From Nageia nagi (lineage: Eukaryota; Pinophyta): 64,000 nucleotides of DNA. Under the pieces are notes generated by a model that saw nothing but the letters and a program-made list of their open reading frames with translations, ran no database searches and had not been told where the DNA came from. Of the stretch, positions 47,530-59,278 are shown piece after piece. Within the stretch, counting starts at the first letter, position 1, and each line of letters starts with the position of its first letter. The stretch lies in NCBI GenBank assembly GCA_050084985.1, contig JBITNC010000001.1, positions 53,878,001 to 53,942,000 on the forward strand, read 5' to 3'. A program made the translations under genes and the position numbers.

Positions 47530-48335
47530 TATCACTTGTGATGTAGATAAAACACCCAATTGGACTCAAATAGCCAACATCCCACTTTAAATGCCTCTAA
47601 AATGCAACAAAGGTTTCAAAAAACCCTCTAATTGCTCAATGTATGACCTCTAGTGACTCCTAAATACAATAAAAAGTCCAAAAACTATTACAATCCTCCA
47701 AAATTTAGCTTAGAATGGACTTAGAATGCCAAATTATCTTCAAAACAACCCTCAATGTGCCATGTTTACTTTAGGATGATCCCAAAATATAGCTTAAACT
47801 TCAAAATCTTCCTTAGTATACCAACATTGACCTTAGGACTACTCTATAATGCAAATTAATCTTAATAAATGCCCTCAAAATTTTAATGTTTGGCTTAGGG
47901 GACCCTCAAAATGTAGCAAGGAGCTTAGAAATGCCCTTGATATGCCAATGTGTGTCCAATAATGGCTCCAAAATGTGAGATAGACCTTAAAAATCCTCCA
48001 AGATACCAAAGTATACCTTCAAATGGAATCAAAATGTAGTATAAACCTATGAAAAGCACTTAAAACTCTAACATATATCTTCCAAAGAGCTCAAAATGTG
48101 AAATAGATCTAAAAAATACCCTCAATTATGCAACATCTAGCTTCCAGTGACCCATAAATGCAATGTCTGGCCTTACATGGTCCCTAAATGCAACTTTAGG
48201 CATGAAAGTCCCCTAAAAATACCAACATCCTCCTTATGAAGGCCTTAGAATGTAGAATGAGCTTCAAAATGGCTCCCAAATTACTAATGTTCCCCTTTAG
48301 GTTGGCTTGAATGCCAACATCTAGCTCCAAAAGAG
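47530..48335. repeat. 61-62 bp minisatellite, about 13 degenerate units, in H leader
   Basis: The core (C)AAAATG(T/C)(A/G) recurs with its ATG (or ATA) at 47541, 47602, 47664, 47726, 47787, 47849, 47911, 47973, 48034, 48096, 48158, 48250 and 48311. Every step is 61 or 62 bases except 48158 to 48250, which is 92 and contains a half unit at 48188. Between cores each unit has CTTAAAAA, a CCCT or CCTC, and a CCAA(C/T)(A/G)T word. Confidence 0.92.
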
Positions 48336-48897
48336 CGCAAACTTTCTAGACAACCCCTTATTTTTCCTTCAAACTTAGAATAAATTGAGAATGAACTTCA
48401 ACTTGAAATAAAAATGCATTTTTTTTAGAAGTGTACCTTTTCAAGATGAATGAAACTCAAATATTTAGAATTTGAAATTAGGACCAAGAGATTCCCAATG
48501 ACTTTCCAGAAGGATGAGATAGGGCTTCAAGTTCCCCAATGACTTGCTCCAAGCATCTAGATCCTCTAGAAACTCCTTTAAAATGACCATTATGATGCTA
48601 GGTTAATTCCATTCCTCAATAAGACAACAAGAATTCTCTATTAATAGCATTGTGATCCAATAAAATATCATAATGAGTCTTCTTCAGCTCCTCCAACTCC
48701 TCCAGGGATCTCCTTCAATAGTAACTCCTCAACTCCTACCCAGTAACAAGGGTAAGATCTCCAAATTTGCTTAAGAAAATCTCTTGTGTGTGATACCATT
48801 ATGATGTGGGTATCCCAATATTCAAATTCTTTACATCTTCAACTTGAAATCCTTCATGAATGATACCCTTGATTCCTAATAGGATGGCAACATCAAG
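48336..48897 (-). other. H leader next to primer site
   Basis: No frame or repeat seen. Contains imperfect words of CTCCAACTCCTCC type at about 48700. Confidence 0.5.
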
Positions 48898-48909
48898 GAT
48901 CTGATACCA
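48898..48909 (-). promoter_or_regulatory. H primer binding site (tRNA-Met-like)
   Basis: GATCTGATACCA on the plus strand: ten of twelve bases agree with the initiator tRNA-Met site. It is followed by CTA and the LTR. Confidence 0.75.
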
Positions 48910-48912
48910 CTA

Positions 48913-49831
48913 TGATGAGTCATTCTAGGGCTCACTCCTCAAACGTGCCCTGGGAGAGGGATGTTTGGCTTAAAGCTACCAAACTAGTCCAAATAACTAA
49001 AAAATGCACCAAATATCTAACATCTAGCTAGGATTGATAAATTTAGCAATGATAACTCAAAATCCACACACAAATCCAATGTCTAGCAAGAGAAGCAAAG
49101 TATGATTTCAACTTGTAGAAAATACCTTCAAATGCCCACATTACAAATAGGAAGAAAAAATAGGTATTATGTTATAAAAATATACCTCTAGATCTAATGT
49201 CACACTTAGAGAGAAAAATGAGATCTTAAGCAATGCCAAAACCACTCCACAATCCAACATCCAAGCATTGATAGTTAAAAAATCATTTTTTGACAACATA
49301 ATATAATTGTATTGATAAAATGATAGTAGAAGTGCAATTATAATATTTTTGCCAACCTAAAGAGTTTGTAATAGACCATCTCTAATAGGGTTATATCAAA
49401 TGGCTCCAGGGCCTCATCAATTCTAGAAACAGTGAGGCAAGACCAAGTCTCCTCAATAACAACTGTTATGGAACCAACAACATTCCTCTCGAGATGGCTT
49501 GAATAAGTTAAGGTTAGCCTCCTCTCACTTCAATACCTCAAATGCAGGTTTCCCTACAAGTGGTGAATAAAGAGCTTCCACTTAGTTCAAAAAAGGGTTT
49601 AATAATCATAATTAACATATCTCATAATGGTTATGAGTTCTCCTTTTAAAGGTGAGGGTGATCATCTTCTATTCTTCCATTGAGATGATATGATAGTGTA
49701 GAGATGTAATCCATGCGCTCATGTATGTAACATCCAATATAGGGAGCATTAGGATGGATGAAATATCCTTATAATATGAAATATCCTTAAAACCAAATAT
49801 GAATAAAACCTTAAAAATAGGGGAAATTACA
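48913..49831 (-). repeat. H 5' LTR
   Basis: TGATGAGTCATTC to GGGGAAATTACA as written. Its first 85 bases occur inverted at 44528-44605. It lacks the middle 700 bases of the left LTR. Confidence 0.65.
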
Positions 49832-51180
49832 GAGAGGTTGAGAAGCAAACACCATTTGATAATGATTCATAAAAGTCTTAATGATACTTGAAAAGATAGT
49901 TAATCAAACTCCTTTAGAATAAATAGCTTGAAACTGAGTGGCATGTATAGGAGGTTGGAAATATTGAAAACACTCTTTAGAAACCATGTCCCCCACTTTG
50001 AGCTAGTTTAGTCTAGCATAGAATTGAGCTCATTTAGCTTCATACAAGTCAAAATTTCATAGTTCATAGCGAAGAGCAACAATATGGGCTTGTAAAGAGG
50101 ATCTAAAAGGGTTTGAATAGAGCCAAATAATGGCTTGGGTAAGCTTATATTTTAAAACTAAGTTTGTATTTTTTCTTCTTTTGGCAACTTCCACCCTAAG
50201 TGTGCGAAAAAGGTATAATGTGGGCTTGATGATGTCATTCCATCATAGAATCCAGCCAAAGGATATTGAAGGCCTAGGAAATAGATTCTAATTCCTACAA
50301 TTGAGTGTTTTCATAGCTAAATGTTATAAGAAGAAGATATTGAGATAAAATTTGGAATTGAAGATGTAGGGTTGAAAATGTTGATGAAAAATATCAAATA
50401 AAATAGGTGTAGGATCTGACAGAGATGTATCAAGAATAATCATGGTGAATGGTTAATTGGGAGAGAGTCTAGAAAAATGGAAACCATCACTCTCTAAAAG
50501 TATTGCTCTATCCAAGCATTTAAAACCTAAGCATCATCAAATTGAAAGTTAGACCAAACAAACCATTTGGAATCTGGAAAGTTGGCCAAGGAAAAACCAA
50601 GGTTAGGGTCATACAACTTCAACTTATTCTTCATAAAGTACAAGGCTTCTTTCTCCCCAATACTCTAATGCATAGGAGTTTGAATCTTCTTATCAACAAC
50701 CTTTTTAACCATGATAAAGTCTCCACATAACACCCAAGTGGGAAAGGGTAATGAAAAAGTAAGCCATTACCATAAAGCACATATGTTAGGATCGAGCATC
50801 ATTGGAAGTATAGATATTAATAATTCCAAATAGTTTACATTGCATCTCAAGCAAAACTTAGATAATTTGATTAGAAGGATCAATGCCCCAGGAAACAACA
50901 TTCAAATTCCATTTAGGGTAAATGAAAGTGATAGGTCCTTCCCTTCCTAAGGAATGATTGGTAAAATAAAAGGAGCTTCAAGGCCATAAATAGTTGCATG
51001 TACAATACAAAATGAAGTTAGAAACCTTGAATTTTTTCAAATAGACAAAGTATAGCTTTTTATACAAGTGATTGGTGTCCACTAACTCACTGTTAACCGT
51101 ATATTTTTGGACTGGATCCATCAATCCTCTTACATTTGAGGAGAAAATAATTATAAGGATTGGTTAAGATTCTAAACATC
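49832..51180 (-). pseudogene. LINE L1a ORF2 remnant: endonuclease and start of RT
   Basis: Right to left: SSNVRGLMDPVQKYTV (about 51110-51155), the L1 endonuclease start; IYPKWNLNVVSWGIDPSNQI (about 50870-50930); the CGDFIMVK box (about 50710-50735), equal to the endonuclease GDFN motif; KWFVWSNFQFDDA (about 50540-50580); LPINHSP (about 50450). Next is the lead into RT: KYKLTQAIIWLYSN, NFDLYEAK and LKVGDMVSKECFQYF (about 49940-50150). Cut at 49831 by H, before the RT catalytic box. Numerous stops. L1 elements move by target-primed reverse transcription; this copy is dead. Confidence 0.75.
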
Positions 51181-52500
51181 CATGACATCCTCTGAATCCC
51201 TAAGATCATGTAAGGACCCAAATGAGTTGTTAGCAAGCTGAATGACATCATTCTAGAAGAAGGATGAATGATAAAGACTATCTTCCATTTGTATTAATTT
51301 TTCAAAGTGCACATTCGAGCCACCCTATAGGGGACTATGGGAATGAAATTTTTTGTAAGATTAACTATCCTCCAAAAAGGTCATGATAAACTCCTTTCGA
51401 GAGGAGGACATGATTAGTGGTGAGGGTATATGGGCTTTTGTTATAACATAAGTGAATGATAGGCTTGACTAAATGGAAGAAACAAATGTTTCTGGTAAAG
51501 GCACAAGTTGGTTGAATAATAGGGTCACATTGGGTAGGTTCGTTGTTTTGAATGGTAGGAATAATAGTCCATTCTTCATTCCCTTCCCTATTGCCACTAG
51601 TCAAAGATGTTGACATAGTCAACAGAGGGGCTATGTTAGCCTTAAAATGATATGCTATAAGAGGGTAGTTCTTTATCTTATAAGTTGTAGATTAACAACT
51701 ATAATATGTATTTGGGAGGTTGATGTAAATCATTGATTTATAGATAGAGAGATCACCAATGTGGATATTAATGTGTTCTTGAAGATCTTTGGTGAGGTCT
51801 ACTTTGACACATAAGCTTTTTCCTAAGGCAGGTAGAGCAAAACTTGTTGGGCTCAAAGCATAAAAAATTCTTTAGAGAAGTAATAAGGGTATGCAAAAAA
51901 TTCCATAAGGGAATGGAAAGTCCAATAAATTCTATCCAAATGGGAACTTCACAATTGAATTCATCAATAATAACAAAATTCCTAGTATAAATTTGTTTAA
52001 TCAACAAGGAATTGTAAATCATCCAGGGTCCTTGGCTAAGCACCTTTTAGGTATGCACATTATCAAATAATCAAAATAAAATGTATCCATTACTAAGATT
52101 ATGGATATTCTCAACCTTAGCACTATAAGGACTCCAAAATTGGTTAACCCATGCACAAAGTAGTTTATCAGTTGGGATACAACCTAGAAAATACCCAACA
52201 AGGGTGTGATATTCAAACCATTTATATTCAAATTGAAATTCATCAATGAAAATGAAAGCTTTAGGCATAAAACCTTTCCCTTGTGAAACACTTTCGGGAT
52301 GTACTTGCATGGAAGTTTCCTTGGCTTCATTTTGGGTGAATCAAAAACTTTAATAACATTAATAACTTAGCTATTAATGTGAGCTAATTCCATTAAAATA
52401 GAGGGAGGACCATTGACCATTTCCCTAGGAAACATAAAAGAAATACGCAGTAGTATAACAACAAAATCTTCCAATAACTCCACTGGAGTTAATGGTTTGG
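51181..52500 (-). pseudogene. LINE L1a ORF1 remnant (DUF4283 domain)
   Basis: DUF4283 blocks: VGYFLGCIPTDKLLCAWVNQ (within 52071-52310), then LSNGYILF, and after a gap VLSQGPWMIYNSLLIKQIY, PIWIEFIGLSIPLWNF (51768-52043). A Ser/Thr-rich tail continues in 51365-51622. The domain is known from plant L1 ORF1 proteins and binds nucleic acid in the LINE particle. The expected zinc knuckle after DUF4283 is not readable. The N-terminus is unclear beyond 52330. Confidence 0.72.
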
Positions 52501-55310
52501 CTAGTGGACACTAGGAGAAAACCTAAGCTTTGGTACATGCACTCGAATTTGGAATGATCAAAACTCTAGAGGATTGATTATATACTTTCAAGGATTTAGA
52601 TATGGGTTTTTTTTTTTTTATATTTGTATTTTTATTATTCAAGATATGTAAAATATCAGTTAAAAATTCTATGCTAATTTTCATAGAAGTTGAATTTATT
52701 TTAATGTATGAAGTCTTTTTATAATGAGTACATCCTATTAAGTAATGGACAAATTCTCTATGATTTGGATAAAAAGATATTTTATAAATTATAGATGATT
52801 AATCATAAGGTGTGTTGTTTTCAAATCATATGAAGTCAACCATAAGGTGTATTATTTTCAAATCATACGAGGTCAAGTGAAATGTTTGATTAAATATATT
52901 TTGATATATTTTAATAATTGTATGAGTTAATATTATTTGAAATAAAAAAAACATTAGAAATATTTTAACAATTCAAAAGAATAAAGTGTTTCTTCTTTTC
53001 AAATTTAAAATCAAGTAAAATAAGATCATTATAGCTTTTCAATAATTTTATAGTGATTTTCAAACCATGAACTTTTAAGGATAGGAACTTATGTGTGAAT
53101 CCATGAGGCAAAGTTAAACAATTAAGTGTGATTTATTTTGATTAATAATTTATGGTTTTAAAAATATGATAAAAGGAGGAGCTTAAAGAACTTGCAATGA
53201 AGCAGATAAAGGGATTCTAAATATCATTAACAAGAAAATTTAGGGAAGGATGATGGATAAAATAGTGTTATCATTATTTTAAAAATTTAATTATTCTTCT
53301 CTTAAGATATATATCACAATATTATAATATGTGGCATGTATCTCAATAAAAGAAAGGATAATAATCCAACAAAGAAAGGGAGATATGATGCCTCTTCAAT
53401 ATTAAAAGAGAGAAAGGGAATGCTCTTTGGGAGCTTAAAAGGTAAAAGAAGTGGAATAAAAAGGGGAGATAGAAGTGGTTGATTAAACTTGTTATAAATA
53501 ACATAAAAAGGTATATTTTCTATCAAATATCAAACAAAAGTTTGAAAAATTTGAAATCAAGAATAAAGATTTTTTTTTGAAGGTTTTTAACATCTTTACC
53601 AAACAAGTTGCCTAAAATTTAAAAATAATGTTATAATAAGGAGACAAAGGTGTAGATCAATACATCATCAACTAGAACACCTCAATAACTCAAATTTAAC
53701 AAATAAAGGCATTGATATAAACAAGAAATTTGGAGCTTCGAAACTTGAAAATAAGAAATCACATTAATCAAATGAAACTTTAACACATCAAAGTTTTGAA
53801 TTCAATACATTTTCCATTTATGAAATCATGAATTATATACTTCTTTTAATATGTTTAGGGGGAATTTTCATTGAAGCTACCCTACCACATTCTCTTGAAA
53901 AATAATGACCTCTATCTTCCTGATAGTAAATTAGTTACACATGATTTTCATGAAAGTGGAACTTCCCCAAGATAATTATTAAAAGATAAATATATTTCAG
54001 TTATAGATATAAGTCACCTTATCTTATAACAAGAGTATGATTAGAAATTTTGGAAGTTGAAAGGTTATGAACAAAGACCTCAAATATTAATGAAAGTTAT
54101 TTATTTTTTCCACTACTTAGTAATTCAACATAAATTATAAGCTCATTATATTATGTTTTACTATCCATAAATGGTATGATTTATATTTTTTTAATACATA
54201 AATTTATTTGAGATATTTAGTATTTACAATAAGTTTGGTAAAGAGGTAATGAAATTTTACTATGATTATGGATTTTTTATAAGATTGTAGTACAATTTTC
54301 TTACAATAAGTACTTAAATATACTCTTTGATCTATAAGTATTGAAGTTTTATTAATAACTTATGAAAGCTTTAGGATATAAGGTTTATAAAAGAGTATAT
54401 TAAATAGTAGGTTTCACATTTTTCTAACTGTACTTAATATTTTCAAAACTTCAAGCTATCTAAATCAAGATGACATATTATAAACTTTAAGGGATCCTTA
54501 TAAGAGGATACAAGAATTATTTATGTTTGTTTAAGCATAATCTTGATAGAAAATATAACTAAAAATTAATTAGTAACTTTGTTAGGGAGAAAAGGGAAAG
54601 GCCAATTCCTTTATCTTTCCATTTTTAATTCTCAATTACTCAAGGTGTAAAACACCTAAACCCAAAAGTTACATATTCATTAAAATTATCAAAGTTTTTC
54701 ACTTCAAGAATTCATAATAATTTCATCTTAACTATCAACCATTCCATGTTTACCCATAACTATTATTTCTAATAGAGACATCTTTAATGTGCTCTAATTG
54801 ATATTATTACATAACATCATTTTCTTCTCAAAACTCATTTGTTTTATATCCCAAAATATCTTATATCTTATATATATTCTTCCCATTAAACACATTCAAC
54901 ATTTAACTATTTTTATAAATTTATCATTCATCAATGAGGGGTAACTATCAACTTCTATAACTAGTTATACTACATCAAATTCCTTCCAATCCATATTTTA
55001 GTAATTCAGCCATATAAAAATTAATAAAAGTAAAAATAATTTAATTTTTATTTGTATGTATCACCAAATGCATCCAATTAATAAAAAATTTACTTTGAGT
55101 TAATTCATAAATAAAAACTAGCTTGCAAAAAATATGGTCAGCATTACACCAAAAAAGGCTTTTTTATAATAGTTTTTACATTTGTTTTAAAATTCCCTAA
55201 AATAGTATAAGATCATGGTTTGAAAATATCACCCTAAAAAACATAATAAAGGAACTCCTATACATATTTAATGATTATAAGGATCCATATTGAAAAATCC
55301 ATTTTTAAAA
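52501..55310. other. Unassigned AT-rich DNA
   Basis: No gene, LTR pair or LINE recognised in 2.8 kb. A T-run at 52608-52618 and a 37-bp duplicated segment (CATAAGGTGT... at 52804 and 52841) are the only structures noted. Confidence 0.6.
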
Positions 55311-55315
55311 AATTT

Positions 55316-55400
55316 CATGTACTAGGGATTCAACTAGAATTCATGCACTAAGGCTTCAAATGCAAATCATGCATCAGGGATTTGATTTTGAACATATTGC
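55316..55400. repeat. Short three-copy repeat before LINE ORF1
   Basis: CATG(T/C)A(C/T)(T/C)AGGGATT-like words at about 55316, 55344 and 55370, spaced about 27 bases, just upstream of the L1b ORF1. Possibly LINE 5' UTR. Confidence 0.5.
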
Positions 55401-55419
55401 AACTTTATAGTTAAAGCAT

Positions 55420-56480
55420 ACTGAATATGGAGAAGGAAAGGCAAAATCCTCCTCATAGGACATTAAAACTTGGGCTAATGTGATCATAAGGGAAAATATT
55501 AATGATGTGGTTGCAACTAACTGGAGGAAAGAATTATTGATAATGATGCTAGGTTAACCATTCTAAAATAAAATCTTGATAATCAAAGAGATAAGTGAAA
55601 GAATAATCTATTTGGGCATTTTTTTAGAATAAAATCTAACTTAGACTAGATTCATGGATGGGTGATTAAACTTTGGAAGCTCTTAGGACATGTGGATATG
55701 GTAGCCCTCCCATGTGAAATTCTATTCTTTATATTTACAAATGTAGATGACTTGAGCAAAGTACTCAAACTAGATCCATGGTTCTTGGGTAACAAATGGT
55801 TAGTTCTAAAGTGATGGTACCTTGGATTTTGACATGAGAAGGAGAATATTAGCCTTGTATCAGTTTGGGTAAACCTACTCAACCTTCCATTAGACTACTA
55901 GAACATGAGTATAAACACTAGAATTACCAACTCAATTTGATCACTAGTATCTATTAATAAGGTAATAAAATTAGGGAACATGATGATGGAAGCATGATTT
56001 TATGTTAATATTGATATCAACAAAGAACTTCGATACAAAATATGTCTTGATGAGGAAGGTATTGACACATAGGAGTAAATAATAATCTATGAAAACCTTC
56101 CTGTTAGATGCAACATTTATATTAATTCTGATTACTACACTAAAGAATGTCCTAAAAAGAAATACATGGTGGAGAATCCTAAACCATAGGAAGTAGGTAA
56201 TACCCCAACTAGAAGAAACCAAGGCCATAAAAGGAATGATAAATTTCAAGCAAATAGAGAAGGCAAATCTAGAAGGTAGACCATTTATGTGACAAGGAAC
56301 CCATTTCAACTACTAGACCTAATTTGGGGAATTAAGATAGTTGAAATTATTGAAGAGAAGGAGAAAGAAAAACCAGTGGCAATAACAAATGGAATAATTG
56401 CAACAAATGAGGACGATTAGGAGTTATGAAAAGTTCATAGAATATCAAAAGGATTAGACATAACCTATTACAAATTTAGA
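55420..56480 (+). pseudogene. LINE L1b ORF1 remnant (DUF4283 plus zinc knuckle)
   Basis: Readable in one main frame: GHVDMVALPCEILFFIFTNV, LDPWFLGNKWLVLK, KENISLVSVWVNLLNLPLDY (DUF4283 core), VNIDINKELRYKICLDEEGI, YENLPVRCN and YYTKECPKKK (zinc knuckle remains, about 56095-56155, one Cys lost), then a basic tail (RRNQGHKRNDKFQANREGKS). Stops are TAG or TGA at likely Trp, Gln or Arg codons. Opposite in strand to L1a, so a separate insertion. ORF2 does not follow; element P begins within 650 bases. Confidence 0.75.
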
Positions 56481-57100
56481 AAACATAAAAAAAGATTAGG
56501 AAATGGATGTAGATGCTAGAAATACAATAACACCAAGGAGGTTTTTTGATAATATTATGAGGAGAACACTAAATGTTGGGAAAGGTCATGTAGGTAGAAT
56601 TTCAAATCATGAATTATGAATGAAGAAGATAACTAAAGACATTGCTAATGATACCCAAGGCACTCTAGAGTAGGCATGTGGCACTCAATCTACTTTTAGG
56701 ATGAGTAAGAGTTTTTTGGCTTAAAATTATTTAAAATTGAATAAAATGAAGATGCAATCATGATGTGATCGAGTCACAACATAATTGCAACTTAGACAAA
56801 GATGCAATAGTTTATGTGTCTAGTTTTCATAATAAAATATGATATATTAAAATACATTTTACTTTCGATAGGCTATAAATGGGAAGTATAGTTGATTTTA
56901 GATATGTTTTATAGATGGTAGTAGCTTTGTTTTGTAGTTTTAGCCACTAATCAGGTGTTGGCAAGCAAAAACTATAGGATTTTTGAAGGTATTTGATATC
57001 TATTTCTTTAAGTGTAATAGACATGGAAATATTAATAGGGTAATATTATCTTAGAGACAATGTTGGGTGTAGTACCAATTCTAGGAACACACATTTAATG
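56481..57100. other. Unassigned interval between L1b and P
   Basis: Possible ORF1 tail or spacer up to about 56650, then AT-rich DNA. The 5' LTR of P would be expected here but no repeat of the 63926 sequence is seen. Confidence 0.4.
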
Positions 57101-57109
57101 GAAGAGTAG

Positions 57110-58053
57110 CTTAGATAGTTGGAAATAAAGATAAATTTGCTTCAGAATCAATTAGGAATGAGTATTGTTAGCACTGAAGATAAAGGAAATCCTTTGAGAA
57201 TGAAGATCAAAAATGTTATTCTCATTATAGATAAAGAACATGAAATTAGAAAAATTTTATGGTGAAGGAGATCTAATTAGTCATCTTCAAGGATTTGAGT
57301 ATATAATGGAGCTAAAGTGTGGAATCAATGATTTGTTAAAGGTTAAATACTTTTCCATGAGTTTGATTGGTAAAGCAAGAAAATGGTTTCATAACTTGAT
57401 ACTTGCTTCAATTACCTCATTTCAATAATTGAAAGATAAGTTCAAGAATAATTTTAGATGTAATATTAGGAAGCCTCTTAATTTGACAAATTTGATACAT
57501 TGTAGGCAAGGTCAATATGAAAGATTGTACAAGTTTATGAAAAGATATATGAAGATTTGGATATCAATTGAATAAAATATGGATGAGAAATTCATTGTAA
57601 AGGTATTTCTTGAAAACATTAATCCTATTATTGGAACTTATGGTCGTGATTATGTTAGAGGTCCTTTTCTAGATATGGTTTACATGCTTATTGATAAAGA
57701 AAGGTATATGTTAAGATTTGGTCAATTTAAGTATACTTCTTCTACCAAGTATAATCATAAAAAATCATATCAAAGGAAGAAGGATAATCATGTAAACATG
57801 GTTGAACAAAGTGAAAAAGAAGAAGAAAAAGAACCATTTTACAATCTTGCTATAGCTCCCATAAAAATGTTCAAAGATTATTTAGAAAAGTGATTGATAA
57901 AACCTAAAAAAGGAAGAGAATATGGTGAAGATGAAGAGTAACCCCATTGGTATAAGGAGAATAATCATTGTTTGTATCATTAAGTCAAAGGCCATTCCAC
58001 TAATGGATGTGTTGAAATGAAGAAGAAATTGCATAAGCTTTTAGAAAAGGGAA
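57110..58053 (+). pseudogene. P gag remnant, part 1 (Retrotrans_gag)
   Basis: A coiled start (LEIKINLLQNQLGMS, about 57130-57180) is joined by a one-base frameshift near 57235 to the gag core: KLEKFYGEGDLISHLQGFEY and GKARKWFHNLI (57240-57428), then the open stretch 57579-57893 (MDEKFIVKVFLENINPIIGT, then a Lys-rich end). A zinc-binding motif of the CxxH type follows: CLYH, stop, VKGHSTNGCVEMKKKLHKLL (about 57970-58045). M interrupts right after LLEKGIV. It matches gypsy gag in domain order. A few stops, TAA at Gln-like sites. Confidence 0.8.
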
Positions 58054-58058
58054 TAGTT

Positions 58059-58348
58059 TGAAAGGAGAGAGGAAAAATGAAGTTCCTCACCTAGGATGCA
58101 AGAGCTGAAAGAATATCATAATAGCATAAAAGATTAATCACAATGAATAAAATGATGGATGGATTATACATAAGGTACACCTTTCTTAAATAATAAGTGA
58201 AATGAAAATAGCCATATGATCAAAATAATATTGACCATCGAATTAAAACAACCTGATAAAGATGACAACTAGGCACACCTACTAGTGAACTTAAGATAAT
58301 GCCAACCTAGATACCTAACTAGGTAATAAATCAAATAATACTCTAACA
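58059..58348 (-). repeat. M 3' LTR
   Basis: 290 bp, TGAAAGGAGAG to CTCTAACA as written. Contains the pair ACCTAACTAGGTAATAAAT near its right end. Confidence 0.9.
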
Positions 58349-59278
58349 ACCCCATTAAGTAATACTAGGTAGGAGTGTAGATAGATGAGAAAATATGAGT
58401 CCTAGTAACTAGGCTTGGTAAGGTACTAATGTACAAAGTGGCTAATACACAAACATGAAAAAAAATTCTCATCTCTAGATGATGAAAAACCACATGGGAA
58501 AAAACCATCTTCCAGAAGAGGAAAGAAAAAGGAAGGTGGAGAGGAAGGTTTCTTTAGGAACATTCCTTAAGTACAACTTTTGTTACCTCAACTAAGTAAG
58601 GTGATGTAAAGATGTCTGCAGTGATGCCTCCCAAAGTATAATCACCAACAAGGGAGAATTAAAAAAGGGTCAATGTGATGTCCCTAAATAATGTAGATGC
58701 CTTGTCATTAAATTGAATGTATCCCATGGAGAATAAATAAGCTAGAATAAATACATATAAAATATTACCAATCCAAGAAAGTATGAGAAGGAGGGAACAT
58801 CATTGAATCTGGTATTGGTGATGATGAAGGAAGTTATGAACCATGTCAAAGAGAAGATTTTACCAATAAACAGATAATGATGGTGATGATAATACAATGA
58901 AAGGATCATCATGTGATGAGTCAAAATACTCAATGTGTTATTGCATAAAAAAATAATTTATATAAATAGCAAGAAAGGAGGCAAGGAAACCTCAAGATAG
59001 TCTTCAGGATCTCCTAAAGAGAGTCCAACCAAAGATGGAGGTGGAGGAGACTCAAAATAGGTCTCACAAAAATCCTATTATAAGATAAAAGGAGAATGAG
59101 AAGGTTACAAGGAAGTAGTAATAGAAGAGAAATCCATCTCAAAATAAAAAATAACCATAAGGGTGCACTAAATCAGCACCAATGCTATCCCCCCAATAGA
59201 GCTTTTTATTCACACTTTTTTTACAAAAGGTAAAAATCTACCAGATCTCCTCCAAAAAACATGTTTTAGTCATGATAT
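58349..59278 (-). other. M internal region, left part
   Basis: No known domain. The minus strand shows short open stretches (for example 58742-58933) rich in Ser, His and Leu without family features. Purine-rich runs at about 58505-58550 and 59030-59130. Confidence 0.5.

Larger units (their letters stand above)
44606..49831 (-). mobile_element. H: LTR element with coiled-coil frame and minisatellite
   Basis: Both outer segments share ends: CTCATGTATGTAACATCCAA (44640-44660; 49719-49738) and a final CTTAAAACCAAA...GGGGACATTACA (45478-45523; compare 49788-49831). A polypurine tract in reverse (AGATTGCCCCTCC) adjoins the left LTR at 45524 and a primer site stands at 48898-48909. The internal 3.4 kb has no gag, RT or integrase, only a coiled-coil frame and a tandem array, suggesting a non-autonomous (LARD-like) element mobilised by a partner. 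The two LTRs differ by large deletions, and no TSD could be set. Confidence 0.65.

Noticed and set aside
47530-48335. Evenly spaced repeats resembling a CRISPR array
   Set aside because: Period 61-62 with whole units diverging together, no conserved repeat with unique spacers, and a plant context; it is a minisatellite.
53314-53526. 70-codon minus-strand hydrophobic frame
   Set aside because: No family features in AT-rich DNA; likely chance.
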